Assembly: GCA_024280585.1 (NCBI GenBank)
Contig: JAJRPW010000066.1
Coordinates: 1-8,331 of the forward strand
Origin: Alphaproteobacteria bacterium
Lineage (GTDB): Bacteria; Pseudomonadota; Alphaproteobacteria; Rickettsiales; UBA6187
Direction: 5' to 3'
DNA: 8,331 nucleotides
Made by a program: the position numbers and the translations under genes. Numbering within the stretch: the stretch's first letter is position 1; every line of letters starts with the position of its first letter. Under the pieces are notes generated by a model that saw only the letters and a program-made list of their open reading frames with translations, was not told the DNA's origin and did no database searches. Shown here in pieces: positions 1-5,849 of the stretch.

Positions 1-324
1 GATTTAATCGGTGTTCTTGATAATTTATACAGAGCTTCTGACAGTATTTCCGATGAGGAGGCGGCTAATAATGAAGCCGTAAAAGCCCTGAAAGAAGGCG
101 TGGAGATCACAAAAAAAGAGCTCATCAATGCCTTTGAAAAAAATCATATTCGACGCATTGACCCTATAGGCGAGAAATTTGATCCGAATCTGCACCAGGC
201 CATCGCGCAAGTTCCAAACAAAGATATCGAGCCAGGAAGTGTTATCGAAGTAATGCAAACGGGGTATTTAATTAAAGACAGAGTGATCCGCCCGGCCATG
301 GTTTCAGTGTCAAAAGCGGAATAA
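1..324 (+). CDS. grpE: Nucleotide exchange factor GrpE (3' part; 5' end outside window)
   Basis: Reading frame 1 is open from the first base to TAA at 322-324 and gives the last 107 residues of GrpE, the dimeric exchange factor that releases ADP from DnaK in the cytoplasmic Hsp70 cycle. The visible part starts near the end of the long helix (DLIGVLDNLYRA) and runs through the short helices (EITKKELINAFEKNHIRRID) into the C-terminal beta domain that contacts DnaK. Diagnostic blocks are GEKFDPNLHQAI, the beta-wing stretch GSVIEVMQTGYLIKDR, and the near-terminal RPAMVSVSK. Wording and spacing resemble alphaproteobacterial GrpE. The true start lies upstream of the window; the internal GTG at 100 is not a start. 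No dnaJ or dnaK follows on this side. Confidence 0.95.
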   Translation, partial: DLIGVLDNLYRASDSISDEEAANNEAVKALKEGVEITKKELINAFEKNHIRRIDPIGEKFDPNLHQAIAQVPNKDIEPGSVIEVMQTGYLIKDRVIRPAMVSVSKAE

Positions 325-339
325 CTGCCGATAGTATAT

Positions 340-359
340 CTGCTTTATTATTAAAGCAG
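340..359 (+). terminator. Hairpin after grpE, possible weak terminator
   Basis: A perfect 8-bp stem (CTGCTTTA / TAAAGCAG) with a TTAT loop lies 15 nt after the grpE stop codon. It has no T-tract on either strand, so it is not a classical intrinsic terminator. It may protect the mRNA 3' end or act with Rho. Position and perfect pairing are seen; the function is inferred. Confidence 0.35.
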
Positions 360-400
360 GAAATCGAGACGAAGTGTATTAAACATACATGAGACGATGA

Positions 401-432
401 TTGACACACTTTAATTATAAATGAGATATACT
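401..432 (+). promoter_or_regulatory. Tentative slyX promoter
   Basis: A perfect -35 hexamer TTGACA (401-406) is followed by AT-rich DNA containing TATACT (427-432) and an overlapping TATAAT (432-437). The spacers would be 20 and 25 nt, both longer than the usual 16-18, so the pairing is imperfect. Use of TATAAT would put the RNA start near 444, next to an in-frame ATG at 445. The hexamers are visible; the assignment is weak. Confidence 0.35.
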
Positions 433-435
433 ATA

Positions 436-645
436 ATGGAAAAAATGCTTATCAAGCTACAGGAAGCCATAGCCCTTCAAGGTGAAGAAATCTCGCAAAT
501 GAGTAATGAGATTTATACGCAGCAAAAGGAGATAATGCAATTGCGCGCGCAGCTAATAAAACTTAAGTCAAAAATCGAGTTAATACAAGGAGATGACGCC
601 GATAGTTACAGTAGTGGATTAGAAGCCCCACCGCCACATTATTAA
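436..645 (+). CDS. slyX: SlyX family protein
   Basis: This is a short, mostly helical coiled-coil protein of 69 residues from the ATG at 436. It matches SlyX by length (E. coli SlyX is about 72), by the opening pattern in which KLQEAIALQGEEI corresponds to ELESRLAFQEITI, by the heptad-like stretch QKEIMQLRAQLIKLKSKI, and by the diagnostic C-terminus PPPHY. The biochemical role of SlyX is not known; the family is widespread in proteobacteria. Start choice is uncertain. ATG 421 adds RYTI-type residues encoded by promoter-like DNA, 436 fits the family best, and 445 has a GGA four nt upstream. The gene converges on the carbonic anhydrase gene and their ends overlap by 4 bp. It lies downstream of grpE but probably has its own promoter. 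Confidence 0.85.
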   Translation: MEKMLIKLQEAIALQGEEISQMSNEIYTQQKEIMQLRAQLIKLKSKIELIQGDDADSYSSGLEAPPPHY

Positions 646-1280
646 CCCAGATTCGCTTCCTCGAAATTTTTTTCCTCTGAAAGCAAATATAATTTGCCAT
701 CACTCAACGAGAAATACCAGCCATGCAGCTCAATCGAGCCGTCATCGACTTTCTCCTTTAACCATGGGAATGTTAGAAGGTTATGTATAGAAGTGATTAT
801 GCTTTCTTTTTCGCATATTGCATATTTATCTTCGTCGCTATGTTGACATTTTTCAAGCGTGCGCTCCTTCGCATCCCGGGCAATATTCACCCAGCTTTGC
901 AGGAAACTAAACTCCTCTGGCGAAGCCTGATTGCCATCCACAAGCGCTTTAATTCCGGCACACCCGCTATGCCCCATCACCACAATATGCTCCACTTTCA
1001 GATTATTCACCGCAAATTCCAGCGCCGCACTTGTTCCATGATAACTCTCGCCTTCGGGCTGATATGGTGGAGCGAGATTAGCCACATTACGAATAACAAA
1101 AATATCACCAGGATCCGCATCCATCAAGATAGACGGGTCAACGCGCGAATCGCTACAACCAATAAGCAACGCCTTAGGCATTTGCCCTTCTGCCAGCCGC
1201 GCATATAGCTTATCATCACCAAGAAAATGCTTGGCATGAAACCGTTTATAGCCCTCTAATAGTACATCTATTTTTGCCAT
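642..1280 (-). CDS. can: Beta-class carbonic anhydrase
   Basis: This encodes a 212-residue zinc enzyme interconverting CO2 and bicarbonate in the cytoplasm, supplying bicarbonate to carboxylases and buffering pH. Zinc ligands are visible as C42 in CSDSRVDP and H104 and C107 in GHSGCAG; D44 and R46 form the conserved Asp-Arg dyad. Other family blocks are FVIRNVANLAPPY (61-73), the GTSAALEFAVNNL helix (82-94) and the late GWYFSLSDGKLYLL strand pair. Length and start are typical: LLEGYKRFHAKHF near the N-terminus matches other members. No Shine-Dalgarno sequence precedes the ATG, and a promoter-like pair 7-35 nt upstream suggests a leaderless message. It appears to be a stand-alone gene; no bicarbonate transporter is adjacent. 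The catalytic set is intact. Confidence 0.96.
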   Translation of the reverse strand: MAKIDVLLEGYKRFHAKHFLGDDKLYARLAEGQMPKALLIGCSDSRVDPSILMDADPGDIFVIRNVANLAPPYQPEGESYHGTSAALEFAVNNLKVEHIVVMGHSGCAGIKALVDGNQASPEEFSFLQSWVNIARDAKERTLEKCQHSDEDKYAICEKESIITSIHNLLTFPWLKEKVDDGSIELHGWYFSLSDGKLYLLSEEKNFEEANLG

Positions 1281-1286
1281 GAAGAC

Positions 1287-1315
1287 ATACTACACGGTTT
1301 TGTAGCCTTTGTTTA
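1287..1315 (-). promoter_or_regulatory. Candidate promoter of the carbonic anhydrase gene
   Basis: On the minus strand TAAACA (1315-1310) and TAGTAT (1292-1287) are separated by exactly 17 nt. The last base of the -10 is 7 nt before the A of the start codon at 1280, so transcription would begin at or next to the ATG. That agrees with the absence of any Shine-Dalgarno motif. The hexamers are seen; activity is inferred. Confidence 0.4.
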
Positions 1316-1333
1316 GAGAAATTTTTTGTTTTC

Positions 1334-2080
1334 TTAGTTGGAAGCGTTTCCACGCACGCGAGCGCCAAAACCTTCACGATCAAGTCGATCTAAGTGTGAA
1401 GCACTTTTCAGTCCATGATTTTTCTGGTGTATTCCTCGGACTTTTTCCTGCTTTGCTTCTAACTCAGCTTTAGTGTCCTTTCTAAAAAATTCCTTTTCCC
1501 TTGTAATCCTCCCAGAGGCGGCAACCAAATCTTGACTACTGGCTACACCTGCTGTTCTTTCTGGCTTTTTTATTAGAGCCGGCGAATGCTTAAAAACAGG
1601 CTGAGGTGACTTAATTTTCGAATTTTCAACATACCCCGGATCAACACCTAATATTTCCGGGCTGTCAGCTCTGCTTGAATTCGAAGAAGGGTCTCTTGGA
1701 GAATTTTGACTATCTGGTTCAGCATAGTCAATTTTTTCAGCCTGTTTTTCTTCTGGCTCTATTGTCGTTAACGCAGCAGCTAAATTTCTGGTTTCAATAG
1801 CAACGAAAGCCACCCCCCAGATGTTTAAAGCACCAAGGGCGCCTACTACTAATGTGCTAAATAGATCGGCCTTTCCATTTTTTTGTGATAGAAAATACCC
1901 GGCAGCAAGCCCAATTCCTAGCATGCCAGCACCGTTTTTAACAAATTGCTCTACTGTTTTACTTGGTCTAGGCAGAAAAATTCCAGCAGCAAAGCTGGAT
2001 CCAGCAGCATAAGCCGCAGCTCTTAACAGGCCACTTCCATTACCAAAATTTAACTGTATATTCGCATCTTCAACACCCAT
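1334..2080 (-). CDS. Unrecognised small membrane protein with polar C-terminal tail
   Basis: I do not recognise a family. From the ATG at 2080 the product has 248 residues. Three hydrophobic stretches lie in the first 100 residues: about 18-37 (LLRAAAYAAGSSFAAGIFL), 49-65 (GAGMLGIGLAAGYFL) and 75-96 (STLVVGALGALNIWGVAFVAI). The first two are rich in Ala and Gly. The remaining 150 residues are polar, with a Ser/Pro/Asp-rich, probably disordered part (about 118-165) and a strongly charged, basic, helix-prone end (about 190-248). There is no cysteine and no clear cleavable signal peptide. An in-frame ATG at 2095 would add five residues, but only 2080 has a GGAG (2093-2090) upstream, and a possible extended -10 at 2109-2117 gives it a 22-nt leader. 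The gene follows ribBA on the same strand, where ribH often sits in relatives, but it is unrelated to RibH. Inner-membrane anchoring is inferred; function is unknown. Confidence 0.7.
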   Translation of the reverse strand: MGVEDANIQLNFGNGSGLLRAAAYAAGSSFAAGIFLPRPSKTVEQFVKNGAGMLGIGLAAGYFLSQKNGKADLFSTLVVGALGALNIWGVAFVAIETRNLAAALTTIEPEEKQAEKIDYAEPDSQNSPRDPSSNSSRADSPEILGVDPGYVENSKIKSPQPVFKHSPALIKKPERTAGVASSQDLVAASGRITREKEFFRKDTKAELEAKQEKVRGIHQKNHGLKSASHLDRLDREGFGARVRGNASN

Positions 2081-2108
2081 TTTGCCAAGCTCCATTTATT
2101 AATTTTTT

Positions 2109-2137
2109 AATATAACAGCGTGATGTTTATTACAAAA
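2109..2137 (-). promoter_or_regulatory. Possible extended -10 promoter of the orphan membrane gene
   Basis: The minus strand shows TGTTATATT (2117-2109), a TGn extended -10 joined to TATATT. A weak -35 (TTTTGT, 2137-2132) lies 17 nt upstream. The RNA start would be near 2102, leaving about 22 nt to the ATG at 2080 and including the GGAG ribosome-binding site. A competing TTGACG lies at 2152-2147. No GC-rich terminator is visible in the 93-nt gap after ribBA, so read-through from the rib operon is also possible. Confidence 0.35.
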
Positions 2138-2188
2138 ACAATACAACGTCAAGGAAAATGTAGTAAAATTAATAAAAATATACGGTAA

Positions 2189-3283
2189 TTATATTGGAAC
2201 AACCTCATCAATCACCAACTCATAGCCGTCAAGGCCGATAATGGAGCGATCGGAGTTGGTAAGAAGTTTGATATTTTTTAAGCCCAGATCGAGCAAAATC
2301 TGCGCGCCAATGCCATAATCACGCAGGATATTATTTTTAGACCCACCGCCAGAACGTTTATTTATTACATCCGAAACGCTGTTTTTATTTGGCTCGCGCA
2401 GCAAAACCACAACTCCACGCCCTTCTTTCGAAATAATCTCCATAGAGCGTTGCAACTCGCCGTTTTTAGCGTCAAAAATATCACCCAGCACATCATTTAA
2501 AACATTTAAGCTATGCATCCGTACCAAAACCGGTTCATCCCCACTTATATCGCCCTTAGTCAAAACAATATGCTCGGAATATTCAATCTTATTTATATAG
2601 ACGGAAATGTCGAATTCACCGCCATAACAGCTATCTATCTTTGCCTCAAACTGGCGCTGAACGAGCTTATCATGCCGCCTTCGATAGGCGATCAAATCAG
2701 CAATTGTAGCGATTTTCAGGTCATGCTCTTTGGCAAATTCCACTAAATCCGGCAAGCGTGCCATCGTGCCATCATCGTTCATTATTTCACAAATAACACC
2801 CGCCGGTTTTAACCCAGCTAATTTTGCAATATCAACTGCCGCTTCAGTATGCCCCGCGCGCACCAAAACCCCGCCTTCCCTCGCCTCTAGCGGAAAAACA
2901 TGCCCTGGCGAAACAATACCCTCCGAGGTCATTTGCTCATTTATCGCGACAGAAATTGTTTTGGCCCTGTCTGCTGCAGAAATCCCCGTTGTCACACCCT
3001 CACGCGCCTCAATTGAAACCGTAAAAGCAGTTTGGTGACGACAGCTATTATGCCGCGCCATCGGCGGCAACCCCAATTCTTCGACCCGACCTTTGGTTAG
3101 CGACAGGCAAATCAACCCACGACCATATTTCGCCATAAAATTAATCGCTTTATCATCCGCCATTTCCGCCGGAATTATTAAATCACCCTCATTTTCTCGA
3201 TTTTCATCATCAACCAGAATGAACATTTTGCCATTCTCTGCATCGGCAATTATGTCTTCTATTGATGATAAAAAATTTGTCAT
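2189..3283 (-). CDS. ribBA: 3,4-dihydroxy-2-butanone 4-phosphate synthase with degenerate GTP cyclohydrolase II domain
   Basis: This 364-residue protein has two domains. Residues 1-204 are DHBP synthase, which converts ribulose 5-phosphate to the four-carbon precursor of lumazine. The acidic loop VDDENRENEGDLIIPAE (24-40), the HNSCRHQTAF region (78-87), SPGHVFPLEAREGGVLVRAGHTEAAVD (125-151, key residues R142 and H145) and GVICEIMNDDG (162-172) are intact. Residues 205-364 align with GTP cyclohydrolase II, but the zinc site is gone. Where active enzymes have HSECLTGD and RCDCG, this one has HSLNVLND (257-264) and DAKNG (271-275), so all three zinc cysteines are missing. The GRGIGL block is also replaced by GRGVVVLLREPN, while DYGIGAQILLDLGLKNIKLLTN survives. 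This RibB-plus-pseudo-RibA form is common in alphaproteobacteria. A separate active RibA should exist elsewhere. The ATG shares its A with the ribE stop (TAATG), and a G-rich SD (GTGGGGGTG) precedes it. Confidence 0.95.
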   Translation of the reverse strand: MTNFLSSIEDIIADAENGKMFILVDDENRENEGDLIIPAEMADDKAINFMAKYGRGLICLSLTKGRVEELGLPPMARHNSCRHQTAFTVSIEAREGVTTGISAADRAKTISVAINEQMTSEGIVSPGHVFPLEAREGGVLVRAGHTEAAVDIAKLAGLKPAGVICEIMNDDGTMARLPDLVEFAKEHDLKIATIADLIAYRRRHDKLVQRQFEAKIDSCYGGEFDISVYINKIEYSEHIVLTKGDISGDEPVLVRMHSLNVLNDVLGDIFDAKNGELQRSMEIISKEGRGVVVLLREPNKNSVSDVINKRSGGGSKNNILRDYGIGAQILLDLGLKNIKLLTNSDRSIIGLDGYELVIDEVVPI

Positions 3284-3873
3284 TACACCCCCACTTCATT
3301 CATCCGCGCAACATAACGTGCCAGCACATCAATTTCAAGGTTTACTTTAAAACCATCCTTTAACCTACTGAAATTAGTCTCTTTCCATGTATGTGGAATT
3401 ATATTCACATTAAATTCATCATCGCCCACATCGTTCACGGTCAATGAAATTCCGTTCAGCGCGACGGAACCTTTTGCCGCGATAAACTGCTTTAAATTAT
3501 CCGGAACTTTGAAAGTAATTTTATAAGACTCGTCGATAGGTTCGATCGAAACCACTTCAGCCAGACCATCAACATGCCCGGAAATTATATGCCCGCCAAG
3601 CTCATCACCAACTTTTAAAGGCCTCTCAAGATTTATTTCCGAGCCAACCTGCCAATCACCAACATTGGTGCGGGATATTGTTTCACATGAAACATCCGCT
3701 AAAAACCAATCCACCCCTTTTTCAACGACGGTCAGACACACGCCCGAGCAAGCGATTGACGCGCCAATATCAACCGTATCCATATCGTATCGGGTTGAAA
3801 TTGTTAGTTTTAATCCCTCATTTTTCTCGATAAATTTAACTTTCCCGATATCCGTAATAATTCCTGTAAACAT
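3283..3873 (-). CDS. ribE: Riboflavin synthase, alpha subunit
   Basis: This 196-residue enzyme carries out the dismutation of two 6,7-dimethyl-8-ribityllumazine molecules to riboflavin in the cytoplasm. Two homologous lumazine-binding barrels are visible. The first starts with the universal MFTGIITDIG and contains CSGVCLTV (42-49); the second contains GGHIISGHVDG (93-103) and NGISLTV (140-146). The length is normal. The start is the ATG at 3873: MFTGI is the invariant N-terminus, GGGA lies 8-11 nt upstream, and a TTG at 3885 would only add four foreign residues. The stop of the upstream pseudopilin gene and this ATG form TAATG, and the same fusion joins ribE to ribBA, so translational coupling is likely. 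ribD and ribH, common partners in alphaproteobacterial rib operons, are absent here. No FMN riboswitch fits in the short operon leader. Confidence 0.96.
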   Translation of the reverse strand: MFTGIITDIGKVKFIEKNEGLKLTISTRYDMDTVDIGASIACSGVCLTVVEKGVDWFLADVSCETISRTNVGDWQVGSEINLERPLKVGDELGGHIISGHVDGLAEVVSIEPIDESYKITFKVPDNLKQFIAAKGSVALNGISLTVNDVGDDEFNVNIIPHTWKETNFSRLKDGFKVNLEIDVLARYVARMNEVGV

Positions 3874-4655
3874 TAAAAATCCCAATCATATGCAAAATTT
3901 ATCTGACAATTCGGCTCATCTTTATTAGCCACAACTGCGCTGTCATAGGTAGATAAATTTCCCGTTCCCGAATAACAAGTTGAGGCTAAATAAGCCGCAC
4001 CACTCCAGCCGGCACTGCCCGTCACCAAGCCAAAGTCGGGGATACCATCATCAACTTTTTTGTCAATATTATAAGCCTCGATTGGACTAACCGCGCCGCC
4101 TCTATAATCATTATTTGAGTCGTATATGCTAAAAAATGTCACATGATTATTGTAGCTTGCAGTTCTCGCATAATCCGTTCCGCTACAGCATTTTATATAG
4201 GCTGAAACTCCGCCTCTGCCTGATTTTGACTCACTTATATTTCCAACGGCACCCGCCGCGGAAATCGCAAAGCCACCCCCCCAAAGCCCAGTAAATTCAC
4301 CGCCGAGTAAATCCGCTTTTTGCAGCTGATAAATCGCCATAAAAGGCTCTTCGCTGGTTTCAACATCTATAAATCCATCATTATCACCATCACTCGTCGT
4401 TGCGCCCGCATCGCCTGCAATATCCCAGCTGAAGTCAGTTTCACCATCAAGATCGCCCGGCAAACCATCATAAACCAGTTCAAACTGCTTGATCGCCCCC
4501 TTTAACTCATTGGCCTCGCTCAATATTCCTTTCAATTCAGCGTTATTGATCAAAGTTGCACCACCCACAATTCCGGCGACAATCAGCCCCATAATCACAA
4601 GGGAAATCGACAACTCAACCAGGGAAAACCCTCTTTGTAATGATATATTTCGCAT
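3873..4655 (-). CDS. Type IV pilin-like / pseudopilin with N-terminal methylation motif
   Basis: The 260-residue product has a class III (prepilin) signal. A short basic leader ends in QRG at residue 9, followed by FSLVELSISLVIMGLIVAGIVGG, with the conserved Glu at mature position 5 (E14). This predicts cleavage and N-methylation by PilD-type peptidase and insertion through the hydrophobic helix 10-34. The following amphipathic helix leads into YDGLPGDLDG (62-71), a block common in alphaproteobacterial pilin-like proteins. DGDNDGFID (89-97) resembles an EF-hand-type calcium loop. Four cysteines (156, 157, 227, 250) could form disulfides in the secreted globular part, and AYNIDKKVDDGIPDFG (194-209) is a recurrent late block. 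AGAGGA six nt before the ATG is a strong SD. It is the first gene of a unit with ribE and ribBA, not near other pilus genes. Its substrate and assembly system are unknown. Confidence 0.85.
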   Translation of the reverse strand: MRNISLQRGFSLVELSISLVIMGLIVAGIVGGATLINNAELKGILSEANELKGAIKQFELVYDGLPGDLDGETDFSWDIAGDAGATTSDGDNDGFIDVETSEEPFMAIYQLQKADLLGGEFTGLWGGGFAISAAGAVGNISESKSGRGGVSAYIKCCSGTDYARTASYNNHVTFFSIYDSNNDYRGGAVSPIEAYNIDKKVDDGIPDFGLVTGSAGWSGAAYLASTCYSGTGNLSTYDSAVVANKDEPNCQINFAYDWDF

Positions 4656-4661
4656 AAAAAT

Positions 4662-4667
4662 TCCTCT
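4662..4667 (-). promoter_or_regulatory. Strong Shine-Dalgarno site of the pseudopilin gene
   Basis: AGAGGA on the minus strand (4667-4662) is followed by six nt and the ATG at 4655. It is one of the best ribosome-binding sites in the window and fixes the start just before the short basic prepilin leader. Confidence 0.7.
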
Positions 4668-4683
4668 TGTATAGAAGCTCTCA

Positions 4684-4712
4684 ATTATACAGGCTTGCGT
4701 TTGTTATGTAAA
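4684..4712 (-). promoter_or_regulatory. Promoter of the pseudopilin-ribE-ribBA operon
   Basis: The minus strand has TTTACA (4712-4707), a 17-nt spacer and a perfect TATAAT (4689-4684), the best sigma-70-type promoter in the window. The predicted RNA start near 4677 gives a leader of about 22 nt containing only the SD. There is no room for an FMN riboswitch or attenuator, which suggests simple constitutive expression. Hexamers are seen; the start point is inferred. Confidence 0.7.
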
Positions 4713-4723
4713 CTTTATAGTAT
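4695..4723 (+). promoter_or_regulatory. Candidate divergent promoter of the prephenate dehydrogenase gene
   Basis: On the plus strand TTGCGT (4695-4700), a 17-nt spacer and TAGTAT (4718-4723) form a moderate promoter overlapping the divergent rib-operon promoter. The RNA start would be near 4730, about 22 nt before the ATG at 4752. Because the two promoters share bases 4695-4712, polymerase binding at one should hinder the other. Confidence 0.4.
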
Positions 4724-4751
4724 CGCAAAAATTAATTATTACGTAAAAAAT

Positions 4752-5849
4752 ATGACGACACCATTATTTCAGAATATAACCATCATCGGACTTGGCTTAA
4801 TCGGCAGCTCAATCGCCCGGAAAATCAGGGATGCCGGCATAGCTGAATGCGTGATTGGCTATAACAATCCAGGCGAAGTAACCGAAAAAGCACTGGAACT
4901 TGGTATAATTGATCAAACTGCAAAAACAGCTAAAGAGGCGGTATCCACTAGCGATTTGGTCATTATATGCACACCGATTGGGGCATATAGCCAAATTGCC
5001 AAAGAAATAGCTCCGTATTTGAAAGATGGAGCTATTATAACCGATGTCGGGTCGGTAAAAATCGCCGCAATTGCAATGGTTTCAGCGCATTTAGCCGAAG
5101 AGCAACAATCTCAATTCGTCCCGGCTCACCCTATCGCAGGAACCGCAGAATCTGGCGTAGAAGCTGGATTTTCTGAACTTTTCGACGGCAAAAGATGCAT
5201 TCTCACCCCAACCGAATTCACCAGCGATGAAGCCACCGCAAAAATATCCGAATTCTGGCAAAAATGCGGAAGCTATATCGAAATAATATCCGCCGCAAAA
5301 CACGATGAAATCTACGCACAAGTGTCACATTTACCACAATTTGTAATTTTCTGTTATATGGCAACTTTGGCAGAATTAGGCGATAAAATTGAATTATCCG
5401 ACTGCTTAAGTGAGGAATTTCAAGCCTTTACCAGATTGAAAAATTCCAATCCAATAATCTGGCGCGACATTTTCTTTTATAACAAAAAGGCGCTGATCCC
5501 AGCTATAGATAGATTTGTGGACAAAATTAAGGAAATAGATTTAGCAGATGAACCTTGTGTTGAAGGGGCGGATTACTCCATTTTCGCAACAAAAATACTG
5601 CCGAACACCATCGCAACAACGATGCTTTCCACAACAAGCAATCAGGATTATGCTGGATCTGGGTTTAAAAGCGTGACCGAATACCGCATTGACAAGATTA
5701 ATAAACTCATGCAAGGCACTGATATTAATGATAAAAAACTACCGCCCCCTCTTAATGTATTACTTGAAGAGATAGCTCGCTTCTACCAAATAATCAAAAA
5801 TGAAGATGCTGAAAAAATTGGAATATTTCTAGAAAAAATCCCTACATAA
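4752..5849 (+). CDS. tyrA: Prephenate/arogenate dehydrogenase (TyrA/TyrC family) with C-terminal extension
   Basis: This enzyme oxidatively decarboxylates prephenate or arogenate in tyrosine synthesis. Starting at ATG 4752 it has 365 residues, longer than the usual 280-310. Residues 1-180 form a Rossmann domain with GLGLIGSS (13-20), ITDVGSVK (96-103) and AHPIAGTAESGVEAGFSELF (125-144). The helical dimerisation domain (about 184-262) carries the catalytic His in SHLPQ (H193) and the FTRLKNSNPIIWRDIFFYNK stretch. The extension 271-365 looks like a second, decayed copy of that domain: ILPN at 282 takes the place of HLPQ, and YAGSGFKSVTEYR (300-312) resembles the usual YAGGGFRDFTR motif. At the end of strand beta 2, where NAD-specific relatives have Asp, there is N38 (GYNNP), so cofactor preference is open. 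An in-frame TTG at 4695 lies inside promoter sequence and adds no conserved residues, so it is not preferred. The SD is weak. The 3' end overlaps pheA by 8 bp. Confidence 0.93.
   Translation: MTTPLFQNITIIGLGLIGSSIARKIRDAGIAECVIGYNNPGEVTEKALELGIIDQTAKTAKEAVSTSDLVIICTPIGAYSQIAKEIAPYLKDGAIITDVGSVKIAAIAMVSAHLAEEQQSQFVPAHPIAGTAESGVEAGFSELFDGKRCILTPTEFTSDEATAKISEFWQKCGSYIEIISAAKHDEIYAQVSHLPQFVIFCYMATLAELGDKIELSDCLSEEFQAFTRLKNSNPIIWRDIFFYNKKALIPAIDRFVDKIKEIDLADEPCVEGADYSIFATKILPNTIATTMLSTTSNQDYAGSGFKSVTEYRIDKINKLMQGTDINDKKLPPPLNVLLEEIARFYQIIKNEDAEKIGIFLEKIPT

Noticed and set aside
783..1208. 141-codon open frame opposite the carbonic anhydrase gene
   Set aside because: It is antisense to a clear, fully conserved gene; its translation has no family-like pattern and no ribosome-binding site.
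2730..3350. Several plus-strand open frames across ribBA and ribE
   Set aside because: They mirror well-conserved minus-strand enzymes and overlap each other in different frames, with low-complexity Ser/Ala/Pro translations typical of shadow frames.
3873..3885. TTG start giving a four-residue-longer riboflavin synthase
   Set aside because: Riboflavin synthases begin with MFTGI at the ATG at 3873, which also has the better-placed ribosome-binding site.
4655..4677. FMN riboswitch upstream of the riboflavin operon
   Set aside because: The predicted leader is only about 22 nt and lacks the conserved RFN helices.
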